NCBI GenBank assembly: GCA_016858145.1
Contig: JAEHOE010000106.1
Span: forward strand, 62,001-126,000
DNA length: 64,000 bases
Source: Edaphochlamys debaryana
Taxonomy: Eukaryota > Chlorophyta > Chlorophyceae > Chlamydomonadales
Reading direction: 5' to 3'
In this document: one piece after another, positions 8,613 to 19,940 of the stretch
Position numbering within the stretch: the first letter of the stretch is position 1
Layout: each line of letters opens with the position of its first letter
Position numbers and translations under genes: made by a program
Notes under the pieces: generated by a model
The model's input: only the letters and a program-made list of their open reading frames with translations
What the model was told of the DNA's origin: nothing
Database searches by the model: none

Positions 8613-11600
8613 GAATCCCACGTGTCTCTCTTCTTACCGCAAGCCTTGAGCAACCTTGAGCGAGCAAAGCCGCACACGCACGCCCTAGTACTTGATAGCA
8701 CACCCTAGAAAGGACACCTAATACTTCGCGCTCGCCCTGCCCCGGATGAAGCGGAGCGGCGCGGTGCCGCCCCCCGCAGCTCCGGAGCCGCCCTCCCCGG
8801 CGGCGACGGGCGGGCGGCGCTGCCAGAGGGAAGGGAGCCCGGGGCGAGCCGGCGGGGCTGTGGGCCGCGCCCAAGCCGGCAGCGGCGTTGGCGGACTGCT
8901 GCGGCCGCAGCGTCCGCGGCGTTGCGACGAGCAGGTTGCGGCGGTTGGGGTTGGACGGAGACGACCGACCGGCTGTGGCCGCAGCGCCGGCCGCCGCCAC
9001 CACGCGCCGGCTGGTGGTAAGCAAGCGTTGGAGCTCGCGCGTGAACGCCTCTCGGATCAGGGGCGCAGACTCGCGTCGCTGCGCCTGCACGGCCGCCGCG
9101 GTTGCGTCGGCGAAGGGCGAGGCGGCGGCGGCGAGGGGCGTGGCGGCGGCGGAGGGCCCCGGCGGCGCGGTGTGGCGCTCGGGGGGCTCCCCGGCGTGGC
9201 CCGCGCCGTTCGAGTCGTCGCCAAGCTGCAGCGGACAGTAGGGGCGCAGGGGATTGATGCGGGGTGTCTTACACATGACGCGTCGGCGAAACACACACCC
9301 AGACACGGGCTCTCAGGCCTGAAAGCCCCGCACTGAAGCCCGCTCTCCCCCGCTCCCCCGTTCAACCCACCTGCAGTGGCAGGAGGTGCAGCGAGCGCCG
9401 CCCCATGCCGCCGCCACTCCCCACCGCCGCTGACGCGGCGGCGGCAGCTCCCGGCGTCGACGGCACTCCCGACGTCGGCCCGCCCGACACGGGCCCGCCG
9501 CCCGCTCCGTCGCCTCGCTCCCTCGACCCCAGACGCCACAGGGGCCAGGGGCCGGCGGCGGCGCGGGCGCCCAGGGGCGAGACGGGGGCGCCGGCGTGGG
9601 AGCCCTGGCGGTGCGCTGCGCCGCTGGCGGTGGTCCCTGCGGAGGCGGAGGCGGTGAAGGCGGTGACGTGGGAGGCGGTGCGGATGATGGAGCCGGCGCG
9701 GGAGAAGCCCGCCTGGCGGGGTGAGGGGGCGGGTGAGAAAGGGTGGGAGGGTTTAGGGTCGATGAAAGCACAGGGCCCAAACCTCTACACGGGGAACGGT
9801 GAAGCCCTGCAATTGCACACAAGTGGCACCATACGTATGCAGGCGTTCGCTACCGAAGGGGCCTTGCCTGCAGGTTGCTGCTGGCGGATCGGACGGAGGA
9901 GGCGAAGGAGCCGAAGAAGGAGCCATGGCGGGAGGGGCGGCCGGAGGGGGACTGGAGGGAGTTGGGGATGGAGTGGGAGGGGGTGTGGGAGTGCGAGTGG
10001 GAGCCCGGGTGCGATGGCACAAGCTCCGCCGCCACCGCCGCCAGTTGCCCCGCCGACGGCGCCGGCGGCGGCCCGTTCCCGCCGCCGCCGGTGCCAGCGT
10101 ACGACATGCGGCCGCGGCGGCCGTTGAGCCGATCGTCCGCGACGGGGCTGACCGCCTCGCCGTCGCCGCCGGCAGACACGTAGCCGTCGGCGGCGCCGGT
10201 GGCGGAGGTGGCGCCGCGGCGTGGCGACAGCGGCGGCGAGTAGCCCGGCGGCGGCGGCGGCAGCTGCTGCGCCGCCGCTGGGCCCGTGGGCGCGCGGTTG
10301 AAGACGCGGAAGAGCAAGGAAGAGCCGCGTCCGCGGGCTTGGGCGGGGCTCTGGTGACGGCGGCCGGCGGCGGCGATGATTCCTCGGGTGCCGCTGGCGG
10401 AGCGGCGCTCTCGGAAAGCGTCTGCCGCCGCCGCCGCGGCGGCGTTGTCAGGCCCCGCCGCCGCGTCCATCAGGTCAGAAGTGCCCGCCGGCACCGACAG
10501 CCGCCGCTCGCGCCGGCCGCTGCGGCCGCTGCCGCCGCTGACCTCGGCGCCGTCAGCGTCACCTGCCGCCGCCGCCGCCGCCAGGCGCTCGCCCTCCGGG
10601 CCCAGCTCCAACCGGATCGAGCCGCCGCCGCTGCCGGTGACAACAGCACCGGCGGCGGCGCCAGCGGCGGCGGCGGCGCCGTCAGTGGCACCGTCGGCGG
10701 CGCGGCGGCTGCCGGAAAGGGGCGACGGCGCCGCGCCGCCGCCGCTGCCGCCGGCAAGGTTGCCGCTGCCTGGCGCCATGCGAGTGGGCCGGCGGCCGCT
10801 GCCGGACCGCGACATGCGCGGCGGCGGCGGTGGCGGTGGCGGTGGCGGCGTGACGGCGGCGGCGAAAGCGTCCTTCGCGGCGGTGGCGGGGGTGGAGTGG
10901 CTCTCTGCCTCGTCCCCCTCCTCCAGGCGCGGCAGCCCGGGCGAAACCCCGACCAAGCCCAAGCCGCCGCCGAGCCCTCCCAGCCCGCCGCCGCCACGCC
11001 CGTTGCCGCCGCCACCGCCGCCGCCTTGCTCCACCCCCGCTGCGCCTGGCGGCGCCCCCGCCTCCAGCCCCTGCCCCGGCGAAGGGCCCGCGCTCAGTCC
11101 TCCCATGCCGCCGCCGCCGCCGCCCATGGGCCCGCCGACGGCAGGGCTCCACATCTGGGACAGGCTGGCGGAGGGGGCCGAGCCGCGGCTGCCCCCCGAG
11201 GCGGAGGAGGCCCGGTCGGTGAGGTTGGAGTCCCTGCGGCGGCGCGGGGTGGAGACGAGCGGGGCAGGGGCGGGAGGAGGGGGTGAGATTGGGCACGCGT
11301 GGGGGCTGCGAGGGCATTCGGATAACACTAGGGCTACAGCCAGGCATGTCCTACACGGCTACAGGGGCCCCCTCCGACCGCCTCCCTTCCGCCAGGCGTC
11401 TCCCCACCTGTCGGTCCCTGGGGCGGTCCCCGTGGGCGGGGTTCCGCCCATGCCTGCCGTAAGGTTGGCGGCGCCCGTGTAGCCCGCTGTGGAGGAGAAG
11501 AGGTTGTGGGGCGCCCCTGAGAGGCCGCTGCCGCCACTCATGGACACACCGCCGCCGGTGAAGGGGCTGTCGGACCCGTCCTGAGGGAAGGGACAGGGAC

Positions 11601-12276
11601 GGGACGGGCGGGTGGGCAGGATTGAGTAAAGGAGCACGTTACTTCGAGCGGCCTGGCTAGCAGAGAAGCCCACACTCTGTGCTTGTACCCACCCCATCCA
11701 TCCTGCGTCCTCTTGTGACCGGGATGCAGTCCTGCACACGCAGTCAGCCCGTCGTACACTCACGTGGGAAGGAGCCAAGGGGTGGTTGGAGGGGTGGGGG
11801 TAGGGGTACGGGTACAGGTTCCCCTGAGCGCTGCCGTCACGCCCACCGCCGGCGGCCGCCGCCGCTGCCGCGGCCGCCACCGCCGCCGCAGCCACGGACG
11901 CGCTGGCGGCGCTGTTGGTTAAGGCACTCTTACGTAAAAGCACGGGACGAGCATTGCTGTTCGCGCGGCTCGCGCCGCTCGTAAAACCGCTGCCGTACCT
12001 GAAACCGCCGTACACGCTGTGTCCGCTGGGCACGGCGTTCGGAGCGCCGGCAACGCCGCCGCCGACCCTGCCGGCACCGCCGCCAGCAGCGGCGGCGCTC
12101 TGCTCCACCGCCGCTGCGACCGCGACGGCAGTTGCCATTGCGGCAGCGGCAGCGGCGTCCCCGCCGACGGGGGCGGCGGCGACGGCAGGGCCGGCAACCG
12201 GCGGCGCTCCGGGCAGCTGCGACGCCGCTCCGCCGGTCCAGGCTCGGGCGCTGCTGCTACGACGCATCGCCGGCAG

Positions 12277-12309
<33 letters not shown>

Positions 12310-12885
12310 CTTGCCGGCGGTGCCGCCGCCACGTGCCATTGCAGCCTGTTGGGCCTCCTGCAGAGGGATGGGATGGGCAGGTGGGAGAGACCTGCCAAGA
12401 GGCCGACAGGAGCAACCCGCACGGCTGGGCTCCCTCCGCCCCCTTCCGGCTCGACCCCACCTGGCAGCACGCAGCCAACAGCCAACACACACATTTCCCC
12501 CCCACTTTCCCCTCCTCCGGCCCCCGCCTCCGCCCCCCTCCTCCGCCCCAGATTACAGCCACCAGGTGCCCACCGCGGGCGGGGTAGAGGTTCAGCACCC
12601 GGGCGGGGGATGAGATGGGCGGGAAGCCATAGCGGCGGGGGCTCAGCATAACAAACGGCTGCCCTTGTTGACCCCAACCCACCCACCCACCCACCCACCC
12701 ACACACCCGCCCGCCTCCCCACCTGCGCGAACTGCCAGTACGCCGGCACCCAGCGCCCCGCCACCCCCGGGTCCAGCGCCAGTGCCGCCCCCATGAGCTG
12801 CAGCGCCACCGCCACCGCCGTGGGCCCGCGCGTGTCCAGCGCGAGCTTGAGGGGCAGCACCAGGGACTCGGCAAAGGAGTGGATG
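8602..12885 (-). pseudogene. Chimeric kinase-tail fragment, copy 2
   Basis: Same structure as copy 1. Foreign exons are 12723-12885 and 12563-12658; tail exons are 11764-12357, 11408-11580, 9868-11233, 9371-9712 and 8602-9267. It carries the same 4 bp insertion in the terminal exon (8813-8816). Here the shifted frame can be followed to a TGA at 8602, just past the unit boundary, so the last roughly 30 residues are replaced by a longer unrelated Arg/Ala-rich end. Exons from 12723 to 8602 form one continuous frame. No upstream start exon was found, so it is called a pseudogene with an intact-looking body. Confidence 0.72.
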
Positions 12886-15800
12886 CTGGGGGGAGGGGGA
12901 AAGTAGCTTTTGGAGTGGGGCAAGCGGCATTCCGCATTCCGCATTCCGCCAGCAGCAGCCACCACAGGCGTGCCTGGCTGAGGGGCCGGCGGGACGGGGC
13001 AGCTACGGTTCAGGACCCTACGATGGGACTGCCATTGCGGCCGCGGCGCCACCTGCGGGGCCATAAGAGAGCAGCCACGATTGCCGCCTTCTTCGCCGTG
13101 CTCACTAGCATTCCATTTGGCACGTAAGCCACGATCAACACACGCAGTTGGTGCCTGCCGCACGTCAGCCATGTCCTCCCCCCAGCAGCATCAGCGCGAC
13201 CAGCAGCCCGCGCACGACGCGCAGGGCCTGCCCACCGAACACGCGCAGCATGATGCAGCGGAGAAGCAGGGGAGCGCCAAGGGCGTCGGCGGCGGGGGGC
13301 GACACGGAAGCAACGACGGGGGAGCGAGGGGCGCCAGCCGCGAGGTGCGTGGGCCACGGCCAGCACACAGTCCGCGCTCGCGCCACAGTGAGCCATTGCC
13401 TGGTCCTTGCATTGCAGGGCAGCGTCGCGGATGAGCTGAGCCGCGCCGGCGCCGCTGTTTCCGCTGGAAGTGCCGCTGACGGGGGAGCAGCGGTGAGCCC
13501 GCGGGTGTGCAATGCGCGTGGGACGCGCGTGGGGGGCCTACAATACAGCAGGCTCACAACCTTGAGCAGGTCTCCAGGGTACTAGAGAGTACTGTAGAGC
13601 ACTCTTGCGCCTTTGCTCATGGCCCACACGGCCGTTCCGTGCGAGCGGGCGCTCGCTGAGCGCGTAGACGCCGCGCGCATCCCCAGCGTCCATAGGGAAC
13701 GACTGCGCTCCTTGCGAGCCGTATGCATCACCGGAAAGGCAAGCGGAACCCGCATCCGCTCAGCCACTCGTGCATGGCTCCACACAACCACTCCTCAACT
13801 ATCCTCTGTATCCTCGTGCGCACCCAGAGGCTCCCTGAATCCCCGCTGGAGAAGGAGCAGAAGCGACGGCGCAAGGTTCGTTTTTACGCGCGCTGTTGCT
13901 TATCGCCATGGCTTTCCCTGCGGCCTGAGGAGTAGCGCACCACGCCGACGCGCACCCACGTCTTGCCCATGCAGGCGGAAGACGAGGTCGAGAAGCAGAA
14001 GAAGGTCGGCAAGGCAACCTGCTACGGTTTGGGGGAGATAGGGTGGGCCGCAGCAGGGCTTTGGGATATGAAACCAGTGCTGTTGCTTGGTGATGGTTTC
14101 TAGATCAAGAATTCCGTGCCGCGTGCGCTGAAACCCCCATCTGCTCCTCAGGTGATGGAGGCGATGGCGGCCGCACACATCAAGGTAAGCCGGGGGGCCG
14201 GGGCACTCCCAGCGGGCGTGGGGGGCAAGTCAAGAAGCTGCGGAACAGGTCCAGTCACTTCCACGTGTAGCCAGCGCTCTGCTGCTGACGCGTACGTCTG
14301 CTTGGATGGTGGATTCTAGGTCAAGATCCCGTGCAGACCCTGGGCGGTTCTCGTTGTGTCCTGATCCAGCACTTGACACCCCATGTGCTCCTCAGGAGCT
14401 GGAGGCGATGGCCGCACACGTCAAGGTCAGCCGGGGGGCCGGGGCACTCCCAGCGGGCGTGGGGGACAAGTCAAGAAGCTGCGGAACAGGTCCAGTCACT
14501 TCCACGTGTAGCCAGCGCTCTGCTGCTGACGCGTACGTCTGCTTGGATGGTGGATTCTAGGTCAAGATCCCGTGCAGACCCTGGGCGGTTCTCGTTGTGT
14601 CCTGATCCAGCGCTTTTACACCCCACCTGGTCGGCTGTGCTCCTCAGGAACTGGAGGCCAAGGTCGCACGCATCGAGGTGAGTGGGGGGGGCCGGGGCAC
14701 TCCCAACGGCCGGTGGGGACAAGTCACGAAACTGCACAACACGTCCAGCCACTTCCACGTGTAGCCAGGGCTCCGCTGACGCGTCTGCTTGGGTGGTGGT
14801 TTCGAGGTGAAGAATCCCATACTCACCCTCGGCGACCCTGCCTCTGTTCGTCCAAGCTGTTGCTCGCTTGCTCCTACCGGTATCGCAACCCGTCGTTGGC
14901 CAACCGCTGTCCGCCTCGTCTTAGGGGTCGACTCGTGGCCGGTTCCGCGCGCCTGCATTGCGCACCCAAGCACCCGCCCCTTCCGGCAACCGCTCAGCTG
15001 TGCCCGCACTCGCCTTGCCTCCCCGCAGTCGGCTTCACCCGGCGGAGGCACGGGCGCGGGCGCTGGCACGAGCGCGGGCGCGGGCGCGGGCCCGGGCGGG
15101 GCGGGGAACGCAGCCCAGGCGGCGGCGGAGGCGCAGCAGGGCGGGGAGGGCGAGGAGTAGACGGCTGAGGCGGGCGATGACTGAGCTTCGCCGCCCCAGT
15201 GGCCCCAGCCCTGAGGGCCCCGGGCGGACTGGGAGGCTGGGGCCGACCGTGTTCAGAAGCTGAGTAGGAGGAGGGGGGAGGAGAGGGGAAGCTGAGGACG
15301 CTACACGGAAGCGGCGGTGGGAGGAGCGCTTGGGTAATGTAGCCTGCCTCAGGCGGCAGCCGTATGGAAGACGCTTAGCTGGCTGCATGGGCAGGGGCAT
15401 GGGCAGGCAGGGGCAGGCATGGGCAGGGGCATGGGCAGGCAGGGGTAGGAAATTTCGCTGGGCGTAGGCGGGTACAACTTTATGGGTGCGTAGGCGGGTA
15501 GATGGGCGTGGGGTGGAGCTGGCGGGCTGCAGGTATTGCGGGCCGTTGACTCTACGGCTGGCCGGGGTAAGGGGACACGAGTTACGCGAAAGCAGGCCAG
15601 CAAAGTGCAACATCGTCTTGCGCCTGGCCGGGGTGCATGCGATGTGTGGGCAGGCCACGAGGACGTGCCTTGTTCGCCTGTGACGCTCCTGTGTAGAGCA
15701 GGGCCCGGCGGGGGCCAGCAGCTTGAGTGCCAGCATCAGTGCTTGTAGCGAGCGAGTGACCTTGGCACTCTGAGCCCTGACCCTCACACAGCTATGCACG

Positions 15801-17110
15801 GAGGACCCCACCGCCTCAGCCCCACACGCTGTGCCCGGGGTATCAGCGAGGGGTATCAGGGACTACCGGTATATGCTCACACTAGCACGCCTTCGGCCTC
15901 AGGCCTCACAGCCCTGCCTGACCCAGTGGAGGGACTCATGTGGACGGTCTTACCATGCGAACGTTGACGGTAGGACCTGAGAGAGGTCATTGCGAGTCAT
16001 GCCAGGGACTTGCGCTTTTGGCTTGCAGGGGGCAAGCCCATGAGGTGGGTCACATGGCCCCAGCGTTCAGCGCTGTGACCCCAAGGGGGGTCTTTCATTG
16101 CAAACATTGAGGACTGACCCACACACACGCTCGGACCTCGGAGCCCTGACCCACACGGCCACACACCATCATGCGTTGAGCGCTGACGGCTTCATGGCAT
16201 CCAGGCCGGCAATAGTGCAGGGAGTCCCAGGCGCGTGCAGACTCTTCTCCTGGCCTTCGGGAACCAGGGGTACGTCGACTATAGCCCCACCCGAGTCGGC
16301 TCTCGCGGGGGGGTCGGGCCTCTTGTAACTCTTGCATCCGAAGGAGTGCAAGCCGTGCCAGGGCCTACATACGGTATTTACATCAAGCCTGCCTTCGGCA
16401 TCACCCCATGAAGGAGGACAACCTTGCGACCCGGCCCACCATCGCCCTCAGAAATCCCCAACAACTGTACCCAGCTCCCCGGATGAACGGCCCTCGCCTG
16501 CGTGCATCAATCCGTCTCCTCTAGTGGCCTTCCGCTTAATACCCGCTCGCACATGCACAGACACGCCAGTGACGAGCCCACTCATACCCACCGCACTCCG
16601 GGTGGGGTTCACAAAGCCGGGCTCTGGGAACACCAGCTTTCACCTCCGCCCCATCCATCTAGCCTCCGCTATGCATACCTTGACACAGGCAGGACCCGGA
16701 CAGGCCCCCAGGTTTGAACAGTTCAAGGCGTAAACAGCCTGCAAAGAAAGCCGATGAGAGTGTGCGGGGCTGATCCCAGGCTCACCCTCAAACATGCAGC
16801 GTGTATGCACGCGAGCAGCGTCTGTGCATGCGCATCAATAAGGCCGAAGGCCCATGTATGTGGCCACGACGGTGTGTGCCCTGCCTAGCCCTCCTGCCCC
16901 TGAACACGAATCGTGGGGCGTGGCTCTGGCCACCGTACGCCCCGCCCCGTCCCCAGCGCCTGCTTGTAAGTCGCATCCCTCAGTGCCAAAATCAGCAATC
17001 TAAAAACGTACGCTTCACGTGCTCCGTCCATGCCCCGCTCCTTACTTTGTACTTGGGGGTCCAGACCCGCACGCAACCACAACTGACGGCTCACACCCCA
17101 CGAGTCGCAC
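8613..17110. repeat. Kinase-tail duplicon, copy 2 (full-length unit)
   Basis: Same order and content as copy 1, 8,498 bp long. Differences seen are scattered substitutions, one extra GCC codon in the poly-alanine part of the first tail exon (near 12300), and an internal deletion of roughly 120 bp in the flank block around 16818 that joins GCAGC-containing ends. The very high identity to copy 1 implies a duplication younger than those that made copies 3 and 4, or gene conversion between copies 1 and 2. Confidence 0.93.
13171..15160 (+). CDS. Small coiled-coil protein built of phase-0 microexons, copy 2
   Basis: Near-identical duplicate of the gene at 4561-6550 in the same position of the second duplicon, with the same ATG context and the same stop. 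A Val-to-Ala change lies in the last exon (near 15130). All proposed exon lengths are kept. Whether one or both copies are expressed cannot be told from sequence. The gene starts about 290 bp from the outermost foreign exon on the opposite strand, so any transcripts would be divergent. Confidence 0.5.
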
Positions 17111-19834
17111 GAATCCCACGTGTCTCTCTTCTTACCGCAAGCCTTGAGCAACCTTGAGCGAGCAAAGCCGCACACGCACGCCCTAGTACTTGAACGCACA
17201 CACTAGAAAGGACACCTAATACTTCGCGCTCCCCCTGCCCCGGATGAAGCGGAGCGGCGCGGTGCCGCCCCCCGCAGCCCCGGAGCCGCCCTCCCCGGCG
17301 GCGACGGGCGGCGCTGCCAGAGGGAAGGGCGCCCGGGGCGAGGCGGCAGGGCTGTTGGCCCCCAGTGCCGCGCCCAAGCCCGCAGCGGCGTTGGCGGACT
17401 GCTGCGGCCGCAGCGTCCGCGGCGTTGCGACGAGCAGGTTGCGGCGGTTGGGGTTGGACGGAGACGACCGACCGCCCGTGGCCGCCGCGCCGGCCGCCGC
17501 CACCACGCGCCGGCTGGTGGTGAGGAGGCGTTGGAGCTCGCGTGTGAACGCCTCTCGGAGAGGGGCGCCGACTCGCGCCGCTGCGCCTGCACGGCCGCCG
17601 CGGTTGCGTCGGCGAAGGGTGAGGCGGCGGCGGCGAGGGGCGTGGCGGCGGCGGAGGGCCCCGGCGGCGCGGTGTGGCGCTCGGGGGGCTCCCCGGCGTG
17701 GCCCGCGCCGTTCGAGTCGTCGCCAAGCTGCAGCGGACAGTAGGGGCGCAGGGGATTGATGCGGGGTGTCTTACACATGACGCGTCGGCGAAACACACAC
17801 CCAGACACGGGCTCTCAGGCCTGAAAGCCCCGCACTGAAGCCCGCTCTCCCCCGCTCCCCCGTTCAACCCACCTGCAGTGGCAGGAGGTGCAGCGAGCGC
17901 CGCCCCATGCCGCCGCCACTCCCCACCGCTGCGGCCGCGGCGGCGGCAGCTCCCGGCGTCGACGGCACGCCCGACGTCGGCCCGCCCGACACGGGCCCGC
18001 CGCCCGCTCCGTCGCCTCGCTCCCTCGACCCCAGACGCCACAGGGGCCAGGGGCCGGCGGCGGCGCGGGCGCCCAGGGGCGAGACGGGGGCGCCGGCGTG
18101 GGAGCCCTGGCGGTGCGCTGCGCCGCTGGCGGTGGTCCCTGCGGAGGCGGAGGCGGTGAAGGCGGTGACGTGGGAGGCGGTGCGGATGATGGAGCCGGCG
18201 CGGGAGAAGCCCGCCTGGCGGGGTGAGGGGGCGGGTGAGAAAGGGTGGGAGGGTTTAGGGTAGATGAAAGCACAGGGGCCAAACCTATACGCGGGGAACG
18301 GTGAAGCCCTGCAATTGCACACAAGTGGCACCATACGTATGCAGGCGTTCGCTACCGACGGGGCCTTGCCTGCAGGTTGCTGCTGGCGGATCGGACGGAG
18401 GAGGCGAAGGAGCCGAAGAAGGAGCCATGGCGGTAGGGGCGGCCAAAGGGGGACTGGAGGGAGTTGGGGATGGAGTGGGAGGGGGTGTGGGAGTGCGAGT
18501 GGGAGCCCGGGTGCGGGAGGGACTCATGTGGACGGTCTTAGCATGCAAGCGTTTACGGTAGGACCTGGGAAAGGTCATTGCGAGTCATGCCAGGGACTTG
18601 CGCTTTTGGCCTGCAGGGGGCAAGCCCATGAGGTGGGTCGCATGGCCCCAGCGTTCAGCGCTGTGACCCCAAGGGGGGTCTTTCATTGTAAACATCGAGG
18701 ACTGACCCTCACACACGCTCGGACCTCGGAGCCCTGACCCACACGGCCACACACCATCATGCGTTGAGCGCTGACGGCTTCATGGCATCCAGGCCGGCAA
18801 TAGTGCAGGGAGGCCCAGGCGCGTGCAGACTCTTCTCCTGGCCTTCGGGGACCAGGGGTACGTTGACTGTAGCCCCACCCGAGTCGGCTCTCGCGGGGGG
18901 TTCGGGCCTCTTGTAACTCTCGCATCCGAAGGAGTGCAAGCCGTGCCAGGGCCTACATACGGTATTTACATCAAGCCTGCCTTCGGCATCATCCCATGAA
19001 GGAGGACCACCCTGCGACCTGGCCACACTGACCATCGCCCTCAGAAATCCCCAACAGCTGTACCCAGCTCCCCGGAAGCCCGGATGAACGGCCCTCGCTT
19101 GCGTGCATCAATCCTTCTCCTCTATTGGCCTTCCGCTTTACACCCGCTCGCACATGCACAGACACGCCAGTGCCGAGCCCACCCATACCCACCGCACTCC
19201 TGACGGGGTTCACAAAGCCGGGCTCTGGGAACACCAGCTTTCACCTCCGCCCCATCCAACTAGCCTCCGCTATGCAGACCTTGGCACAGGCAGGACCAGG
19301 ACAGGCCCCCAGGTTTGAACAGTTCAAGGCGTAAATAGCCTGCAAAGTAAGCCGATGAGAGTGTGCGGGGCTGATCCCAGGCTCACCCCCAAACATGCAG
19401 CGTGTATGCACGCGAGCAGCACCTGTGCTGCCAGGGGCCATGGCCCTTTTCCCCACCGCAGCCTATGCGGACAGAGAAGGCCGAACCAGTAGCTGGGACC
19501 TTCACTCGTGCAACCCCAGAAGCGTCAACTACGGAAATCCAAGCCCAGCATCTGTGCATGCGCATCAATAAGGCCGAAGGCCTATGTATGTGGTCACGAC
19601 GGTGTGTGCCCTGCCTAGCCCTCCTGCCCCTGAACACGAATCGTGGGGCGTGGCTTTGGCCAATGTACAATGGCGTCCCGCGCCGCCCCACCCCCTGCGC
19701 TTGTCAGTGCCATAATCAGCAATCCCGAAACGTACGCTTCACGTGCTCCGTCCATGCCCCGCTCCTTACTTTGTACTTGGGGGTCCAGACCCGCACGCAA
19801 CCGCAACTGACGGCTCACACCCCACGAGTCGCAC
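17111..19834. repeat. Kinase-tail duplicon, copy 3 (internally deleted)
   Basis: This 2,724 bp unit begins like the others. It keeps the two terminal tail exons and the start of the large tail exon, then at 18515/18516 jumps straight into the 1.3 kb flank block. Relative to copy 1 it lacks the equivalent of 1402-7317: most of the tail, the foreign exons and the whole plus-strand gene. The junction shows no clear microhomology. Confidence 0.92.
17216..18515 (-). pseudogene. Kinase-tail fragment, copy 3 (truncated, frameshifted)
   Basis: Contains the equivalents of the last two tail exons (17216-17769 and 17873-18214) plus 146 bp of the large tail exon (18370-18515), which ends at the deletion junction. 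The terminal exon is 554 bp instead of 555 bp: one base is lost near 17557, shifting the frame mid-exon. It lacks the 4 bp insertion of copies 1 and 2. It has no upstream exons and is clearly dead as a kinase-tail gene. Confidence 0.85.
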
Positions 19835-19940
19835 GAATCCCACGTGTCTCTCTTCTTGTCGCAAACCTTGAGCAACCTTGAGCAAGCAAAGCCGCACACG
19901 CACGCCCTAGTACTTGAACGCACACCCTAGAAAGGACACC

